Of a stretch of DNA of 64,000 nucleotides, positions 1 to 11,479 are shown piece after piece; within the stretch, counting starts at the first letter, position 1, and each line of letters opens with the position of its first letter. Origin of the DNA: Heliopora coerulea (Eukaryota > Cnidaria > Anthozoa > Scleralcyonacea > Helioporidae). The notes under the pieces are model-generated. The model was given only the letters and a program-made list of their open reading frames with translations. It was not told the DNA's origin and made no database searches. Where the stretch lies: assembly GCA_030142905.1 (NCBI GenBank), contig JASJOG010000591.1, positions 34,712 through 98,711 on the forward strand, written 5' to 3'. Position numbers and translations under genes: made by a program.

Positions 1-1317
1 CATGCTATAATCAATTATTCTATATATTATACATGCAAGTGAATTGAAACAGTTCTTTCATTTCAAAGTCAATTAGGAATTAAACTCCTCCTTCTGAAAT
101 TGGGATTTTAAAGCGTTGGCAACATGGAATAGGTTATGTTAGCTCTCGACGACATTTATGATCGCATTAAGAAACTTTGGAAATCCTTGGTTTTGGAAAA
201 TGATATGAAACAGTTGTTACTGAAAATGTATTTTCCTGCGATAATAAATAAGCAGTGAATCATGAAACAAACCTTCGACCTGCTTCAAAATAATTGTTCA
301 AAAAAAAAAAAAAAGTGTGTTTGTGTAAGTAAATGCAACTAGGATTAGAGCATGTCCAGTATTATTCTCTAAAGGTATTGTTACAATGGGAAGTTATCAA
401 TGTTCCTGCCAGTGAGTAGCGTTACTGAAGTGTAACAAGAAGTCAAAAATTTATTTACTGACAAGAAAAGAAACTAAAGAGCTAAAATAACAACTGAAAA
501 CGGTCAAAGCTTTTCTGTCTTCTTTACCCTTCAAAGCTTGCAACTCTGACAACCCAATGATGACAAAAGATGAAAGTTCCAACAGTAAAGCGTTCCAACA
601 ACAGCTGTTAACTGCTTATTTTACACCAACGAGACTTGAATACAGGTAACAGTCTTAAACACACAAACACACACTGAGGGTTGGAGCGAGTCGCGCTTAT
701 ATAGTCTGTCAGTAAACAATGACGTAATTTACATAATTTCTAAAATTAGCTTAAAATGCTATATTTAGTAACAATCATGACAGTGTTAATGACTCAAGTA
801 ACCTAGAAAGTTTTTACATCAGCGTGAGTCAGTAGAATTACAATGTCAGCATGACTACGTAGAATGGTTAAGAAATGACTAGGAAAAGTTTGACATTCAA
901 ATGTTCTAGATTGTTCTCAGCGCGTGACGACTGTCACGTAACAGTAGTCACAGAAACGGCAAAGTTTGGAGAGTCAATAAAGTACTTTGGAATAAGGCTT
1001 TGAAGTCTGAGACGTCCCACTAAATTAATATGGCGTTAGGCGGAGTAAAATGATAAAAATCGGGGTCGGATTGAAAGGAGTAAATGCACATGGTGTATAT
1101 ACTGGAATAATATTGTCGGGAAAGAAAATAGAAAAAACAAAAACAGGGTGGGAAAAATGAGCGAAATATCCCTTTAACTTTAAATAACTCGGATTCCGTA
1201 AAATTAAAATTATATAGGACAATACGATACAAAATATAACGAAACGTTGTTCAACGTAGTATACAACATAATATATACGATACTACAAAATGTCATAAAA
1301 TATTGACATATTATGAC
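1..1317. other. non-coding, nothing recognised
   Basis: I see no credible coding region or RNA gene here. There is a poly-A run near 300-314 and a short CA-rich stretch near 661-674. The open frames near 1020-1230 are AT-rich and resemble no family I know. Confidence 0.5.
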
Positions 1318-1432
1318 TTAGCCTAGCCATGCCAAAGCTAGCCTAGCCAAAGCCAACTTAGCGTAGCCTTAGCTAACTTAGCGTAGCCTTAGCTAACTTA
1401 GCCTAATCTAAGCTAATCTTGCCTAGCCGGAG
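1318..1432. repeat. tandem satellite of an AGCCTTAGCTAACTTAGCGT-like unit
   Basis: A roughly 20-bp unit, CTTAGCGTAGCCTTAGCTAA, appears in near-exact tandem copies around 1366-1410. More degenerate AGCCTAGCC variants lie on both sides. Related AGCCTAA and TAGCTTAA words continue to about 1510. It has no coding potential. Confidence 0.75.
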
Positions 1433-1499
1433 GGGATTTCACATTCCCACACCTCTGATAAACTACGCCGCTCAGCTAATCTAGCTTAATTTAAACTAA

Positions 1500-1690
1500 C
1501 CTATCCTAGCCTAACATTACATTACATAACATAACTTGATACAAAATAACATGTAACACTACCGACATGACAACACCTCATATAATATGACACAGTATAA
1601 CACAACACAAAATAATGTGAAATAACATAAGTAACATAACGTAATATAACATAATACCGTATATAATATAGCTTATTATAACATAGATGT
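1500..1690. repeat. low-complexity TAACA-rich sequence
   Basis: The stretch consists of irregular repeats of ATAACATAAC and ACACAACACAAAATAA. I see no gene in it. It may be a continuation of the degenerate satellite before it. Confidence 0.55.
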
Positions 1691-1832
1691 AATACCACTC
1701 CGCTTCTGGTTGGCTGCCACGCGCGTTCCGTGTTTCTTTATTTTTGTACCAATATTCTTAATCCCATTGCCCACCGGAATTTTTTACGGGTATAGAACGG
1801 GTTTTATTAATTTTACTTTCAACTATGATTGG

Positions 1833-2380
1833 CAAGGACGTATTTATCTTGTAAGATGTAACAGATGTAGCAAGATCTATGCTGGAAGTGCAATTACGAC
1901 TATGTTTAACCCTTTAACGCATGAATTTTTTTTCCCTACTGTTTTGTGTTCTGTCTTTGTTTTTCCTATGTTCTCTCACTGGTTCTTTTGTTCTTAGGTG
2001 TCCAATACATCGGACACTGCATTAAAGGATTAAGAAGCGTTTCAACAACCACACAAGGAGAACTAATAGGTACCGCAGGGTTCAAAGGGGAATGCCTGGA
2101 GAACAACTGTATGCACATTTTTTTTTTTTTCCCGATCAGACCATGAGGTTATTAAAATTATAGATTTGACAAATATTAATGATCCGACAAGGAGAAAGTG
2201 CTTTTGTTTTTATAAACTTAGTTCACTTGTATAACGACGGAATTAAATGCTAGGACATTTTGTATTTGAGTGTTCAAATAGGTGGTAAATGTTTATGTAG
2301 GGACCAACTTCACCTTGTATTTTTGTGTTTTGATGGAGGAGCAGCGTCCTGAAATGTCGAGATTTTTATACAAAATTTTA
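1833..2380 (+). pseudogene. Penelope-like element relic: GIY-YIG endonuclease and 3' end
   Basis: A broken copy of the C-terminal GIY-YIG nuclease of a Penelope-like retroelement. One frame near 1835-1880 reads IYLVRCNRCSKIYAGSA, which has the CxxC followed by the first YxG-like motif. A second frame near 1998-2015 reads VQYIGHCI, the second half of the same fold. The following bases (about 2150-2230) fit the DPTRR...F.KL end of the domain in other frames. Near 2335-2365 a GATGGAGGAG...GAAATGTCG stretch resembles the hammerhead-like terminus seen at other Penelope copies in this window. Several frameshifts make it non-functional. The family call is from motif recognition. Confidence 0.6.
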
Positions 2381-2384
2381 TTGG

Positions 2385-2393
<9 letters not shown>

Positions 2394-2416
<23 letters not shown>
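2394..2416. repeat. (TA)n microsatellite
   Basis: Uninterrupted TA dinucleotides directly abut the left arm of the palindrome that follows. Confidence 0.9.
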
Positions 2417-2417
<1 letters not shown>

Positions 2418-2641
2418 GTATTTGCATACTATTAAGTTTTGATTTTCCTTAGTCTTTTACAAGAATATCAAAGTTCAGAAAGAAATACATGACATACAAT
2501 CGAACTATCAAACTAACCCGTATGTGTGGGTACGGGTTAGTTTGATAGTTTGATTGTATGTCATATATTTCTTTCTGAACTTCGATATTAATTCTTGTAA
2601 AAGACTAAGGAAAATCAAAATCTAGTAGTATACAAATACCT
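2416..2641. repeat. palindromic foldback repeat, ~105-bp arms
   Basis: The left arm starts AGGTATTTGCATACTA at 2416 and the right arm ends TAGTATACAAATACCT at 2641. They are reverse complements with a handful of mismatches and short indels. Only about 8 bases, around 2523-2530, separate the arms. There is no coding capacity. It looks like a foldback MITE or the product of an inverted duplication. Confidence 0.85.
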
Positions 2642-2859
2642 GAAATAAATATAACTATCACCGTAACTATATAACTATACAAGCTGAAATGTGCAGAACT
2701 AGGCAATCAATTATTATTATTAATAATTAACTGTATATAATATACAGTTATAAATATATAAAGTAGCAGGTTTGAAAACATGTGGATAGATGGCTTAATA
2801 CCGAAGTAGAGCGGGATAGTATGACGACAAACTTGGGTTACTTCATGTAAGTTTTGATA

Positions 2860-2912
2860 ACTACAAGCTTGTTTCGTATGGTAAGCGGAGCTTACCACAC
2901 TCATCAGGAGGT
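2860..2912 (-). ncRNA. hammerhead ribozyme motif (left arm)
   Basis: The reverse complement contains CTGATGA, then an 11-bp stem II (GTGTGGTAAGC pairing with GCTTACCATAC, TCC loop), then GAAA. A short stem III (ACA...TGT) follows, with a GUA triplet in the cleavage position. Core and stem II match the hammerhead consensus. Stem I pairs poorly, so self-cleavage of this copy is uncertain. Hammerhead motifs in Penelope-like terminal repeats are an established feature of the family. Confidence 0.65.
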
Positions 2913-3347
2913 TTGTCGCGTCTGATGTTAATGCTCAGGAAACTTGATATTATGTACACGGATGACGTCATGTGCCAATATAGTATGTGGAATAAGATTA
3001 AGAATAGTTAATGGCTACGTAGCAAGTGCTTTTTTTCTATGCCTACAAGTTGAGACGAGTTCGTTTCTAGAGTTCAATGAACCTAGTTTAGGATGGCAGA
3101 TTATGATGGATTTTTCGTGCAAGCGTAAGTTACATCTTTTGCTTTTACTTGAACAGGCCCTACATTGCTTAATTATTTTCCATTCGATCGAGTATTTAAT
3201 CTTCGAGTAATTTAAGTTTGGTGCTGTTTTTGTGCTTCGGATTTCTAAAAGAGTTGGTATGGTTGTGGTATCTTGACTTAAATTTGTCTTCAGTGATGCT
3301 GATGTAGGTTATTTCTTCTGCGTTGTCTTCTCTCTTGACTGTTGCTT

Positions 3348-3800
3348 GATGTTGCTTTATTCGCCAAAGAAAATCAAAGCAACCTAACTACTACCAGAGA
3401 GTGTAATTGCCGCCAGAAAGAATCTTGTCCGCTCGCTGGAAAATGCCAAACAGGAGTCGTGTATCAAGCAACAGTCAAGAGAGAAGACAACGCAGAAGAA
3501 ATAACCTACATCAGCATCACTGAAGACAAATTTAAGTCAAGATACCACAACCATACCAACTCTTTTAGAAATCCGAAGCACAAAAACAGCACCAAACTTA
3601 AATTACTCGAAGATTAAATACTCGATCGAATGGAAAATAATTAAGCAATGTAGGGCCTGTTCAAGTAAAAGCAAAAGATGTAACTTACGCTTGCACGAAA
3701 GGTCCATCATAATCTGCCATCCTAAACTAGGTTCATTGAACTCTAGAAACGAACTCGTCTCAACTAGTAGTCATAGAAAAAAAACACTTGCTATGCAGCC
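3348..3800 (+). pseudogene. Penelope-like GIY-YIG endonuclease fragment
   Basis: An open frame to 3617 carries the cysteine cluster typical of the linker before Penelope nucleases (CNCRQKESCPLAGKC). A YQATV...YISITEDKFKSRYHNHT stretch matches the GIY-YIG core in spacing. The normal glycine after the second tyrosine is replaced: YIS instead of YIG. After the stop, another frame (about 3650-3790) contains LNSRNELVSTSSHRKK, the family's C-terminal segment. No reverse transcriptase precedes it. It is a 5'-truncated, frameshifted copy forming the right arm of the surrounding inverted repeat. Confidence 0.75.
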
Positions 3801-3896
3801 ATTAACTATTCTTAATCTTATTCCACACAATATATTGGCACATGACGTCATCCGTGTATATAACATCAAGTTTCCTGAGCATTAACATCAGACGCG

Positions 3897-3953
3897 ACAA
3901 ACCTCCTGATGAGTGTGGTAAGCTCCGCTTACCATACGAAACAAACTTGTAGT
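3897..3953 (+). ncRNA. hammerhead ribozyme motif (right arm)
   Basis: CTGATGA at about 3905 is followed by an 11-bp stem II closed by a TCC loop, then CGAAAC. A 3-bp stem III (ACA with TGT) precedes a GUA cleavage triplet. Pairing in stem II is complete apart from one G-U pair. Only a few positions of stem I can pair. It lies at the 3' end of the Penelope fragment, where the family's terminal repeats carry such ribozymes. Activity is not shown by sequence alone. Confidence 0.7.
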
Positions 3954-4003
3954 GATTAAAACTTTCACGAAGTAACTCAAGTTTACACAAAATTTTCGAA
4001 AAT

Positions 4004-5053
4004 TTCGATCTCAAAATCACCGCTGAAGCGAACTTGAAAATAGTTAATTTCTTAGACGTTACTTTCGACCTCAACACCGGAAAATTTAAACCATTTCGGA
4101 AGCCCAATGACGATCCTCTATACATAAATAGGCATTCTAACCACCCACCTAGTATCTTAAGGCAACTACCTACAGCAATCAACACGCGCATTGCATCACT
4201 TTCATCAGATGAACAGACATTTAGGGAATGCGCACCGATGTATCAGAAAGCACTCAAACACAGCAGTTTCGACCACGATCTCAGTTACATTTGATATACA
4301 CCTCAACAACCACGTAGAAATAGGCAACGTAATATCATTTGGTTCAACCCACCATACAGCAAAAACGTCCGCTCAAACATCGGGCGCGATTTCTTAAGCC
4401 TCATCGATAAACACTTTCCTCCGCACCATAAACTTCATAAGACTTTCAATAGGAACACAGTCAAGGTTCGTTATAGCTGCATGAACAACATTAAATCTTT
4501 TATCACACGACACAACTCACGCATAATTAGGAAAAACAAACCACAGAATAAGGCCACTGAAAACTGCAATTGTAGGAACAAGGACGCATGCCCACTTCAG
4601 AAAGAATGCTTAACCAAGGACATAGTATACAAAGCATCAGTCACAACATGCAACACGAACACCACAAAACACTACATAGGGATGACATCTAAGACATTCA
4701 AAGAGCGATATCGTAACCACACTAAGTCTTTTCAACACATAAAATATTCTAATGAAACGAAGCTTTCGAAACACATTTGGAATTTGAAAAACAACAAACA
4801 AGATTTCACCATAAAATGGTCTATTTTAAAACACGCTATTTCGTATTCAGGAGGATCAAAACAATGTAATTTATGTTTAGAGGAAAAATTTTCTATTTTG
4901 AGCGTAAAAGATAAAAATAATTTGCTAAACAAAAGATCAGAAATAGTTTCGGCCTGCCCACACAAGGCCAAATTCCGCGTAAACAACTTAAAACAAAAAC
5001 AAAATCCCCCCGTTGTTCCACGCCCACACGCCCACGTTTCGGCCTACGCATAA
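4004..5053 (+). pseudogene. Penelope-like element: RT C-terminus plus GIY-YIG nuclease
   Basis: This second Penelope-like copy starts immediately after the inverted pair. The reading frame is open from 4034 to 5053 apart from one TGA at 4292-4294. The first part has the FLDVTFDL motif and the KPNDDPLYIN segment typical of the RT-to-linker region. The second part has the cysteine cluster (CNCRNKDACPLQKEC, near 4565), then HYIGMTSKTFKERYRNHTKS as the nuclease core, and CNLCLEEKFSIL further on. The palm domain with YxDD is missing, so it is 5'-truncated. The family is well supported; activity is excluded by the truncation. Confidence 0.85.
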
Positions 5054-5568
5054 AAAGCCTTCCTGTTTTCGAAATTCGTCAGTCACCTAAAGATTCTTTC
5101 TCAAGATGAAACGGGCTGTAGTGACTTTTTGAGGTAAGCGATATAATTATATTTAAGCGATATAATTCAGCCATATAATTATATTTATTATATGGCTGAG
5201 CTCGCTAGCCGGTCTGTACGCAAAATGACGCACGCTGATTGGCTGTCTAGCCGTGCGATAAGTTTTTCGTAGAGACAGGCTAGTTTTGGCGTGAAAATTT
5301 CCTAACTGATTTGAAGAAAAACAAGCCAGATTCAGGTATGTTTTACAGAATATTTATAAAAACAAACTACGAAAAAAGAAGTTAAATGTTCTCAACGATA
5401 ATTTTAAGGAGAAAACTAGATGAATAAATCCAAAAAGCCACGAAGAAGTGAGTAAAAAACAAGCAAAGAAAACCTAAGTCACTAACTCACGAACACAAAA
5501 CTTCGTTAAAAGCGACGAAAAAGGAGTCAAAAGCAATATAATGAATTCCTTATTAACCTTGTTTGTTC

Positions 5569-5675
5569 GGTCTGTACGGGAAAGTAGTTGCCCTCGAGTT
5601 TTTTCCGCACAGACCTCGCTCCTTCGTCGCCCGATCTGTACGAAAACCTCAGGCAAATACTTTCCCGTACGGACC
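5569..5675. repeat. short palindromic MITE with GGTCTGTACGGGAAAGTA ends
   Basis: GGTCTGTACGGGAAAGTAGT near 5569-5592 is the near-perfect reverse complement of the stretch at 5652-5675. A related GGTCTGTACG word occurs at 5211, beside an AT-rich hairpin at 5150-5205, so 5205-5690 may be one larger decayed non-autonomous element. Confidence 0.65.
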
Positions 5676-5804
5676 TCACACTCGGTTAATAAGTAATCAA
5701 TATATGTATGTATATTTGCATATTTGCACATATCTATGTCTATTTATGTATCAGTACACTGTGACTTGAGATATCTTGTCTACATTATAGCTTAACGATC
5801 TCAC

Positions 5805-6032
5805 CTGTATAGTTCCTTGTTTCTGACACATTTCCAAAAATATTCCTTGCCACGCATTTATACTGTTCTACAGATCCTGTTATATCGTGAGTAGCCTCAC
5901 CGTCATCTCCTGAAAGTTGTGTTCCATTGCGGTAAATCTTGTAATCCGGGGCAGGCTTTGCGTCAGCCTTGCATGTTATTTTCACACTATTGGATTGCCG
6001 AATTGCTTCGATAGAAAGGATTGTTGGAATAC
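5805..6032 (-). CDS. immunoglobulin-like domain exon (I-set type)
   Basis: An internal exon of 228 bp encoding one Ig-like domain of about 76 residues. On the minus strand it starts after an ACTAG acceptor and ends at ACAG|GTGAGA. Both boundaries are phase 1, the usual arrangement for shuffled extracellular modules. Visible features are KITCKADAKPAPDYKIYRNG (first cysteine strand) and VEQYKCVARNIFGNVSE (second cysteine with the YxC pattern). An NxT site near the end suggests glycosylation. The exons at 12599-12838 and 21236-21553 share strand and phase and may belong to the same gene, with this one further 3'. The overall protein cannot be named. Confidence 0.7.
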
Positions 6033-8089
6033 CTAGTATCGATAAAGCATAGAAAAAAAAGATGAATACAAAAGAGAAATCCCAGCCAAGTACTTGTAGT
6101 CTCCATTTTGCCGACAGTACATTTTACCAATCGGACCATTTGTCGACAGGCATTTGGCAGTTTCTCTCACTATATTCTAGATAATTCCGGGTAAAATATG
6201 TGCATGTATTTTGTACAGAGAGTTAATACTTTTCATTGATTGCTTAGAAAGGCTATCGATAACAATACCAGCACACCACAAACCAAAAAATCGCTCGTAT
6301 ACAGGCAGCGACTGGAGCTTTTTTACTTGTTTTTTGAGAAAACCTCCCCCTCCAAAAATAGAACTAATGGTTAAAATCTAACTTTGAAGTAATTCAGTAC
6401 TACAATAAAAACCTTCAAGGTTGTTTACAAGTCTTCAAGGTTCAAAAGAGCATGCAACGAGTCAGGAAAAAAAAAACAAGAGGTTAAGTGTCCAGCCTGT
6501 TAGCGAATGGTTTACCATACACTCCTTCCTCGCCGAATAAACTTGACTTAATTAAGACAGTAACTCTCTCCCTTCCAGGAATGAGTAAAGGCACTTAACC
6601 AGCAGCACCAAGGGCCTTTTCATGCGGTCGGTCAAGTAAAGAAAGTAAGAAGAAAAGCAAGAAGTTACATTTAGTTTCCAACATAATAGAATGCTACATC
6701 CTATTGAAGATGTAAGCGACGGAAAGTGTGCTCTGTCAGGATGTCTTTCTAAATGTCATTATTTAAAATGTCTGGGGTATCGTCTCACGCAACCCTTCCA
6801 GCTGGCACACGACATTGGTTCGGAGTCATTTTCTGGTTAAAATTGGATCAACATCAGAAAAAGACGCCAATTCGAAGATAACTATGATAACGTTCAAGCA
6901 GTCAACTTTTACGGTCGAAACTTGACATCAATACAACGTTGCGATTATTACCATTTGTGAGCAGTATCTGGTTTTGTCTTGTATTGTAATCAAATTTATT
7001 TACTCACGGCAACCACGTCAACTGTATATTGTTTTTCACTGGGCCGTACTTAAGTACATTAAATTATTTTACAAATTATTAACATAGGAATACACTAACG
7101 TACAAATTTACCTCCACGAAAACTTTACTATTTTACAAAAATATGTGGATTAGTTTGGGGTTTTTTCGGTTATTTTATAAGTTGATCCCAGGCCTTGGCA
7201 CCCGAATAGCTGAAACTTCATTCCACGTGATTTGTATTGGGTTTAGATAGCGTCAATAAGTTGTTACTTCTTATTGATGCTATCTAAATAGTTGTATTTT
7301 GTGTTGTTACAAGTTTTCAAAATTTCTCTAATAATTTCAGGAAAACTACCACTAACCGAGCCGTTGCGCATGTTTAATCATTTGGTCTTTCCACCTTCCT
7401 TCTAAAGATTTACAACCTAATTTTTCAAAAATGTTGCAATAGCGTCCATCATATGTATCTCGTTATTATTCTTCATCCTCTATTTTGAAATTTTTGAAGT
7501 ATTTACAAAGAGTTCAAAAAAAAAAAAAAAACATTCTCAAATTGAGCACAGTAAAAATGATAGAACTAGAGCTTTACACATTGCTTCCATCGAATCATAA
7601 GACTTGCACGCTCTAAGAATAGCAATTGTTCTGGACAGGCGAGTAGCCAGGAATTTTTCTTGAAGGGCAGGTTTCAGTGTCGAAGAGCACTTGCCACTTA
7701 AAATTTTCCATACGCCAAAAAATGTACTATCTTTTTATAAGACCAATTTGGGAGGCTCCAGCCTCCATGTATTTTACTGAACTTGAACCTGGGTTTAACT
7801 TAAAAATCTGGATGTTTACGAAGATTAATTTTCGCACTTCGTATTTGGGTATTTTAATCAACAAGCAGTACGAAAATATATGGCTTGAAAATTTCACTTA
7901 TTTTAAAACAGACAAGTTTAGGCCAAGTAAAGAACTGGATATATGAGTCTCTTGGGGATGTTCACGGGTAAATGCAATTGATAGTAACATCATAAAACAC
8001 CATCAGACAGAATGTTTTGCTGCAGAAAGAGAATTGTAATTTTTGTGACGCTTTTATCTGGAAAATGTCAGCAGTAATACTCACTAAAT
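6033..8089. other. non-coding, probably intron; one hairpin
   Basis: No coding region is recognised. A hairpin with 19-bp arms (TTTAGATAGCGTCAATAAG at 7242-7260 against 7270-7288, one mismatch) and a 9-base loop stands out. Poly-A tracts lie near 6470 and 7518. If the flanking Ig exons form one gene, this stretch is intronic. Confidence 0.45.
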
Positions 8090-8460
8090 TGTCAGTGATA
8101 TGGAGCGCAAAAGCATAACAGTCGGCTGGTTCTGGCCTAAACCATACTCAATGGCCTGCAAAGCGCGCTTTGTCAGACAATCGACATTCGTCAATGATCA
8201 ACGTCTGTTTGATAGCATGCTACCCGTAAGTTCACGTCCTCACTTCAGTACTTCAGAGAGTACAGATCAACAATTTATGGCGACACCGAAAGTGGTTTCA
8301 AGCTCGCAAATCAAAGCTGGCCAGCTTGTGATGTTGTTATGTGACGGTCATGAACTCCTTTTTTAACTGAAAACTCAAGTTCGTTGTGGCAATGGGGCGG
8401 GGTTGAACCCCTCGAACCCCTCCTTCACTACACTTGAGGGACCTTTTACTGCTAATTTAC
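8090..8460. repeat. dispersed repeat, copy 1 (possible LTR remnant)
   Basis: It aligns by eye, in the same orientation, with 11480-11840. Shared blocks include AGTCGGCTGGTT-like and TCTGGTT-like words, GACAATCG(A/G)CATTCGTCA, and CAAGCTCGCAAATCA. Both copies end in a similar GGGTT(T)GAACCC stretch. The pair brackets the decayed gypsy pol at 8765-10960, which is what long terminal repeats would do, but clear TG...CA ends were not found. Confidence 0.5.
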
Positions 8461-8764
8461 ACTTGCTCTTTCACCAATTATCCGAAGACTTTTAGCTTTA
8501 TCTACTTGTTTGATACAGTCATTAGAAATTAAAACGGTTGGATTAGTTTCAGTGATAGATAAATTATGTCTTCATGTAGCAGTCATATATTTTATTTAAT
8601 ATTACTTGTTGGCAGATAGACAATTTTGTATTTTTTAAAATTCGGAATTTAATTTTTATTCAATCACATCAATACTTTTAGAGGAAACTGATATATTTGT
8701 AAAATCAGTAAACATAATTGGAATATAATCATCAAGACAGTTGATAAGGTCGTTAATGTAAATT

Positions 8765-10960
8765 AATAATCCTTGGAAGAGATGTCCTGGAACATGATAA
8801 GAGGCTGTTTGCCGTGCTGGACAGACTCAGAGAGAAAGGCCTGACGCCGATTAACACAAAAAAAGAGAGTTCCGCTTGTCTCGATTAACCTATTTTGGAC
8901 ATGAGATAGCAAAGGGAGGCATCAACCCAAGCGAAGAGAAGGTGGCTGCTATCCAAAATGCCACAGCTCCAAAGAATGCCAGTGAAGCAAGGTCATTCAT
9001 GGGACTTGTACAGTATTTAGCAAGATTCATCCCAGCTTTATCATCTGTAGGAGAGCCAATACAGAAGCTAACCCTCAGAGGTGTTACATTTGAGTGGGGC
9101 CAAGGGCAACAAACTGCATTTGAAGACCTGAAACGAAGGATTACCAACGCGGAGACACTGGTTTACTTTGACGGGGATTGGAAAAAGAGAATTGTTGTAG
9201 ATGCATCACCTGTAGGACTTGGAGCGATGTTGACCCAGCTACAAGGAGGAGAGTGGCGAGTGGTTTCCTATGCACCACGAAGCCTAACAGACGTAGAACG
9301 ACGGTATAGCCAAACTGAGAGGCACTAGCATTGGTGTTGATCTGTGAGAGGTTCAACATCTATATATTTGGCAGGACGTTTGGATTGGAAACCGACCATA
9401 AGCCGTTGGAGCACATATACTCAACTACATCGAAACTCCCAGCCCGTGTGGAAAGATGCGCCTCCAGTCATACGACTTCAGAGTGGTATGCCGACCTGGG
9501 AAGAGAAGCATCGCAAACGCTTTGTCGAGGATGAATACACACCAGCAACGTGACAAGGGAGACAACTATGACTTTGTATGCACTGTAGTACAATACAGTA
9601 TTCCAATTGCCTTAACCGCTAAATAGGTGGAACAACCGTCAACTTTAGATGAGGAACTGAATCACATAAAAGAGTGTGTCAAAACTGGGTACTGGAATAA
9701 GTGCGATGTTCTTGCATACTTAAGTGTTAAAGAAGAGTTAAGTACATACGGGGAGCTGCTGTTAAGAGGAAAAAGGTTGGTAATTCCTAAAGCACTGCAA
9801 AGTCGAGTTCTAAATTTGGCATGAAGGATACCAGGGAATAGGGGAATCAAAGAACGAACTTGGGAGCGACGTGTGGTGGCCCACGATGGAGTCCCAAGCA
9901 GAAAGGTAGTGTAAAACGTGTCACGGATGTCAAGTGGTGGCAAGATTCCAAGTACCTGAACCGATGGCACGAATTGTTCCACTCAGTGGCCCAGGGCAAC
10001 AATGTAGTGCGGACTTCCTTCGTCCACTACCTTCTGGAGATAATTTACTGGTAGTCGTGGACTACTACATGTAGATATTTCGAAGTGGTTATAATGAAGA
10101 CTACAAGTACTAAAATTGTGGCACCTGTGGTTCCAATTTTTGCAAGATTCGGGAGTTCCATACTCCTTACGAACGGACAATGGTCGTCAGCTTATTTCGG
10201 AAGAATTTGAGCCATTCCTTAAAAAATATGGTGTAGAACACAAACGAACAATCCTTTTTTGGAGCAGGTCAATGGAGAAGTCGAGAGACAGAACAGGACT
10301 TTGTTAAAGGTTCTTTGAGTGGCGCAAGCAGAAGGAAAAGACTGGCGAATAGAAATACAGAAACTATTGGCAGCTTATAGATCAACACCCCCAGTTACAA
10401 CGGGAATCACTCCATTCTACTTGATATTCGGCCGGGAAATGAAGACAAAGCTGCCAGAGATACTACACGATCCAACAGTTATGGATGGAGAAATTCGGGA
10501 ACGAGATTGGTCGACGAAGCTGAAAGGGAAGGAATATGCAGGCAATAAAAAGCATGCGAAAGAAAGTTCAGTTAAAATTGATGACAATGTTTTCGTGAAG
10601 AACAACAAGGCTAATAATATATCAACATATTACATATAAACAAGACAAGGAGGAAAACTAACAGTAAAAGAATAAGGACGGTGTTGAACTAAAGTGAAAC
10701 GTCGCATTTGTGAAAAGATACCAAGAACCAACTGTGAACAAAGACCAAGGCCATCACGAAGACTTATCACCAGGATCAAGAGACAATCTTGCATCTTTGG
10801 CAGACCAAAGTGGAACGGAAATTCCAAAGTTTGGCATGTCAGAACAACCGGAGCGGAGACAAACACCTAGAGCAGAAGTATCTCAGCAACGAACAAGTAC
10901 AAAACAAAATAAGATGCCCAAATGTTTCGATGACTTTATCGTGACTAAACGCTAACTGTA
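8765..10960 (+). pseudogene. decayed Ty3/gypsy-type retrotransposon pol
   Basis: Pol domains appear in order but in shifting frames. Near 8765-8870 is the RT thumb (a GRDVLEHDKRLFAVLDRL-like reading). At 8876-9328 is the RT connection and RNase H, with YFGHEIAKGGI, FMGLVQYLARFIP and VVDASPVGLGAML. At 9331-9534 TDHKPLEHIY continues RNase H. At 9627-9824 is the pre-integrase region. At 10116-10307 SLRTDNGRQLISEEF is the integrase D-containing motif. At 10319-10639 LAAYRSTPPVTTGITPF is the integrase C-terminus. At least five frame breaks and the absence of gag, protease and the RT palm make it dead. Confidence 0.85.
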
Positions 10961-11079
10961 TGAAGTAAAAAGTAAACTCGTAGGAAAATGTTTTAGATTT
11001 ATTTTTTTTACGCCTCAAATTATTTTGGTTCAGTTTCAGACATATCTAGTTTAAGAAAAAACGCTTAGGTCGGCATTAG

Positions 11080-11327
11080 AACGCAACTACTGAGACCAGG
11101 TAACATTGTGGAGACTGAGACAGGAAAATTAAGTACTTTATTTACTTGATAACCTTTCGGAAAAAATCGTCCGGGTTTAGGTTACAATATCACCAAGGGT
11201 AACACGTCAACGGTAAGAATTAGGATTAGGATTAGGGTTAGGACTAGTGTTAGAATATCAAGTAAATAAAGTACTTAATTTTCCAGTTCCAGTCTCCGCA
11301 CTGTTACCTGGCCTCAGTGGTTACGTT
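11080..11327. mobile_element. MITE with ~65-bp terminal inverted repeats and telomere-like core
   Basis: The left end (AACGCAACTACTGAGACCAGG) and the reverse complement of the right end (AACGTAACCACTGAGGCCAGG) match and stay aligned through AAAATTAAGTACTTTATTT. The centre holds a TTAGG-rich stretch near 11218-11245 resembling telomere repeats. There is no coding sequence. Confidence 0.75.
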
Positions 11328-11479
11328 TTGAGAAAAGGATGGGTGTAATGGTCAGCAGTCTTCAGCCAAGAAGTTTTGTGTGCGTGTAAGATGTGACCGA
11401 GAAAGTGTTTGAAGTATTTTTTTAAAATCCATTGGAATCGTGTAGTTTTTGTTTCACTTTTAACGGGTTTTCTACAATA

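Larger units (their letters stand above)
2835..3985. mobile_element. head-to-head inverted pair of Penelope-like 3' fragments
   Basis: Two arms of roughly 515-520 bp (about 2835-3350 and 3464-3985) are reverse complements with scattered mismatches. A 113-bp spacer that exists once (3351-3463) separates them. Each arm runs outward from GIY-YIG nuclease sequence through a 3' untranslated stretch to a hammerhead motif. The spacer belongs to the plus-strand copy and encodes the cysteine-rich start of its nuclease domain. The left copy is therefore 5'-truncated relative to the right. Penelope-like elements are known to insert with inverted, 5'-truncated partners, and this fits. Confidence 0.8.

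Noticed and set aside
11218..11245. Interstitial telomere or chromosome fusion point
   Set aside because: The TTAGG-like stretch is under 30 bp and lies inside a MITE with clear TIRs.
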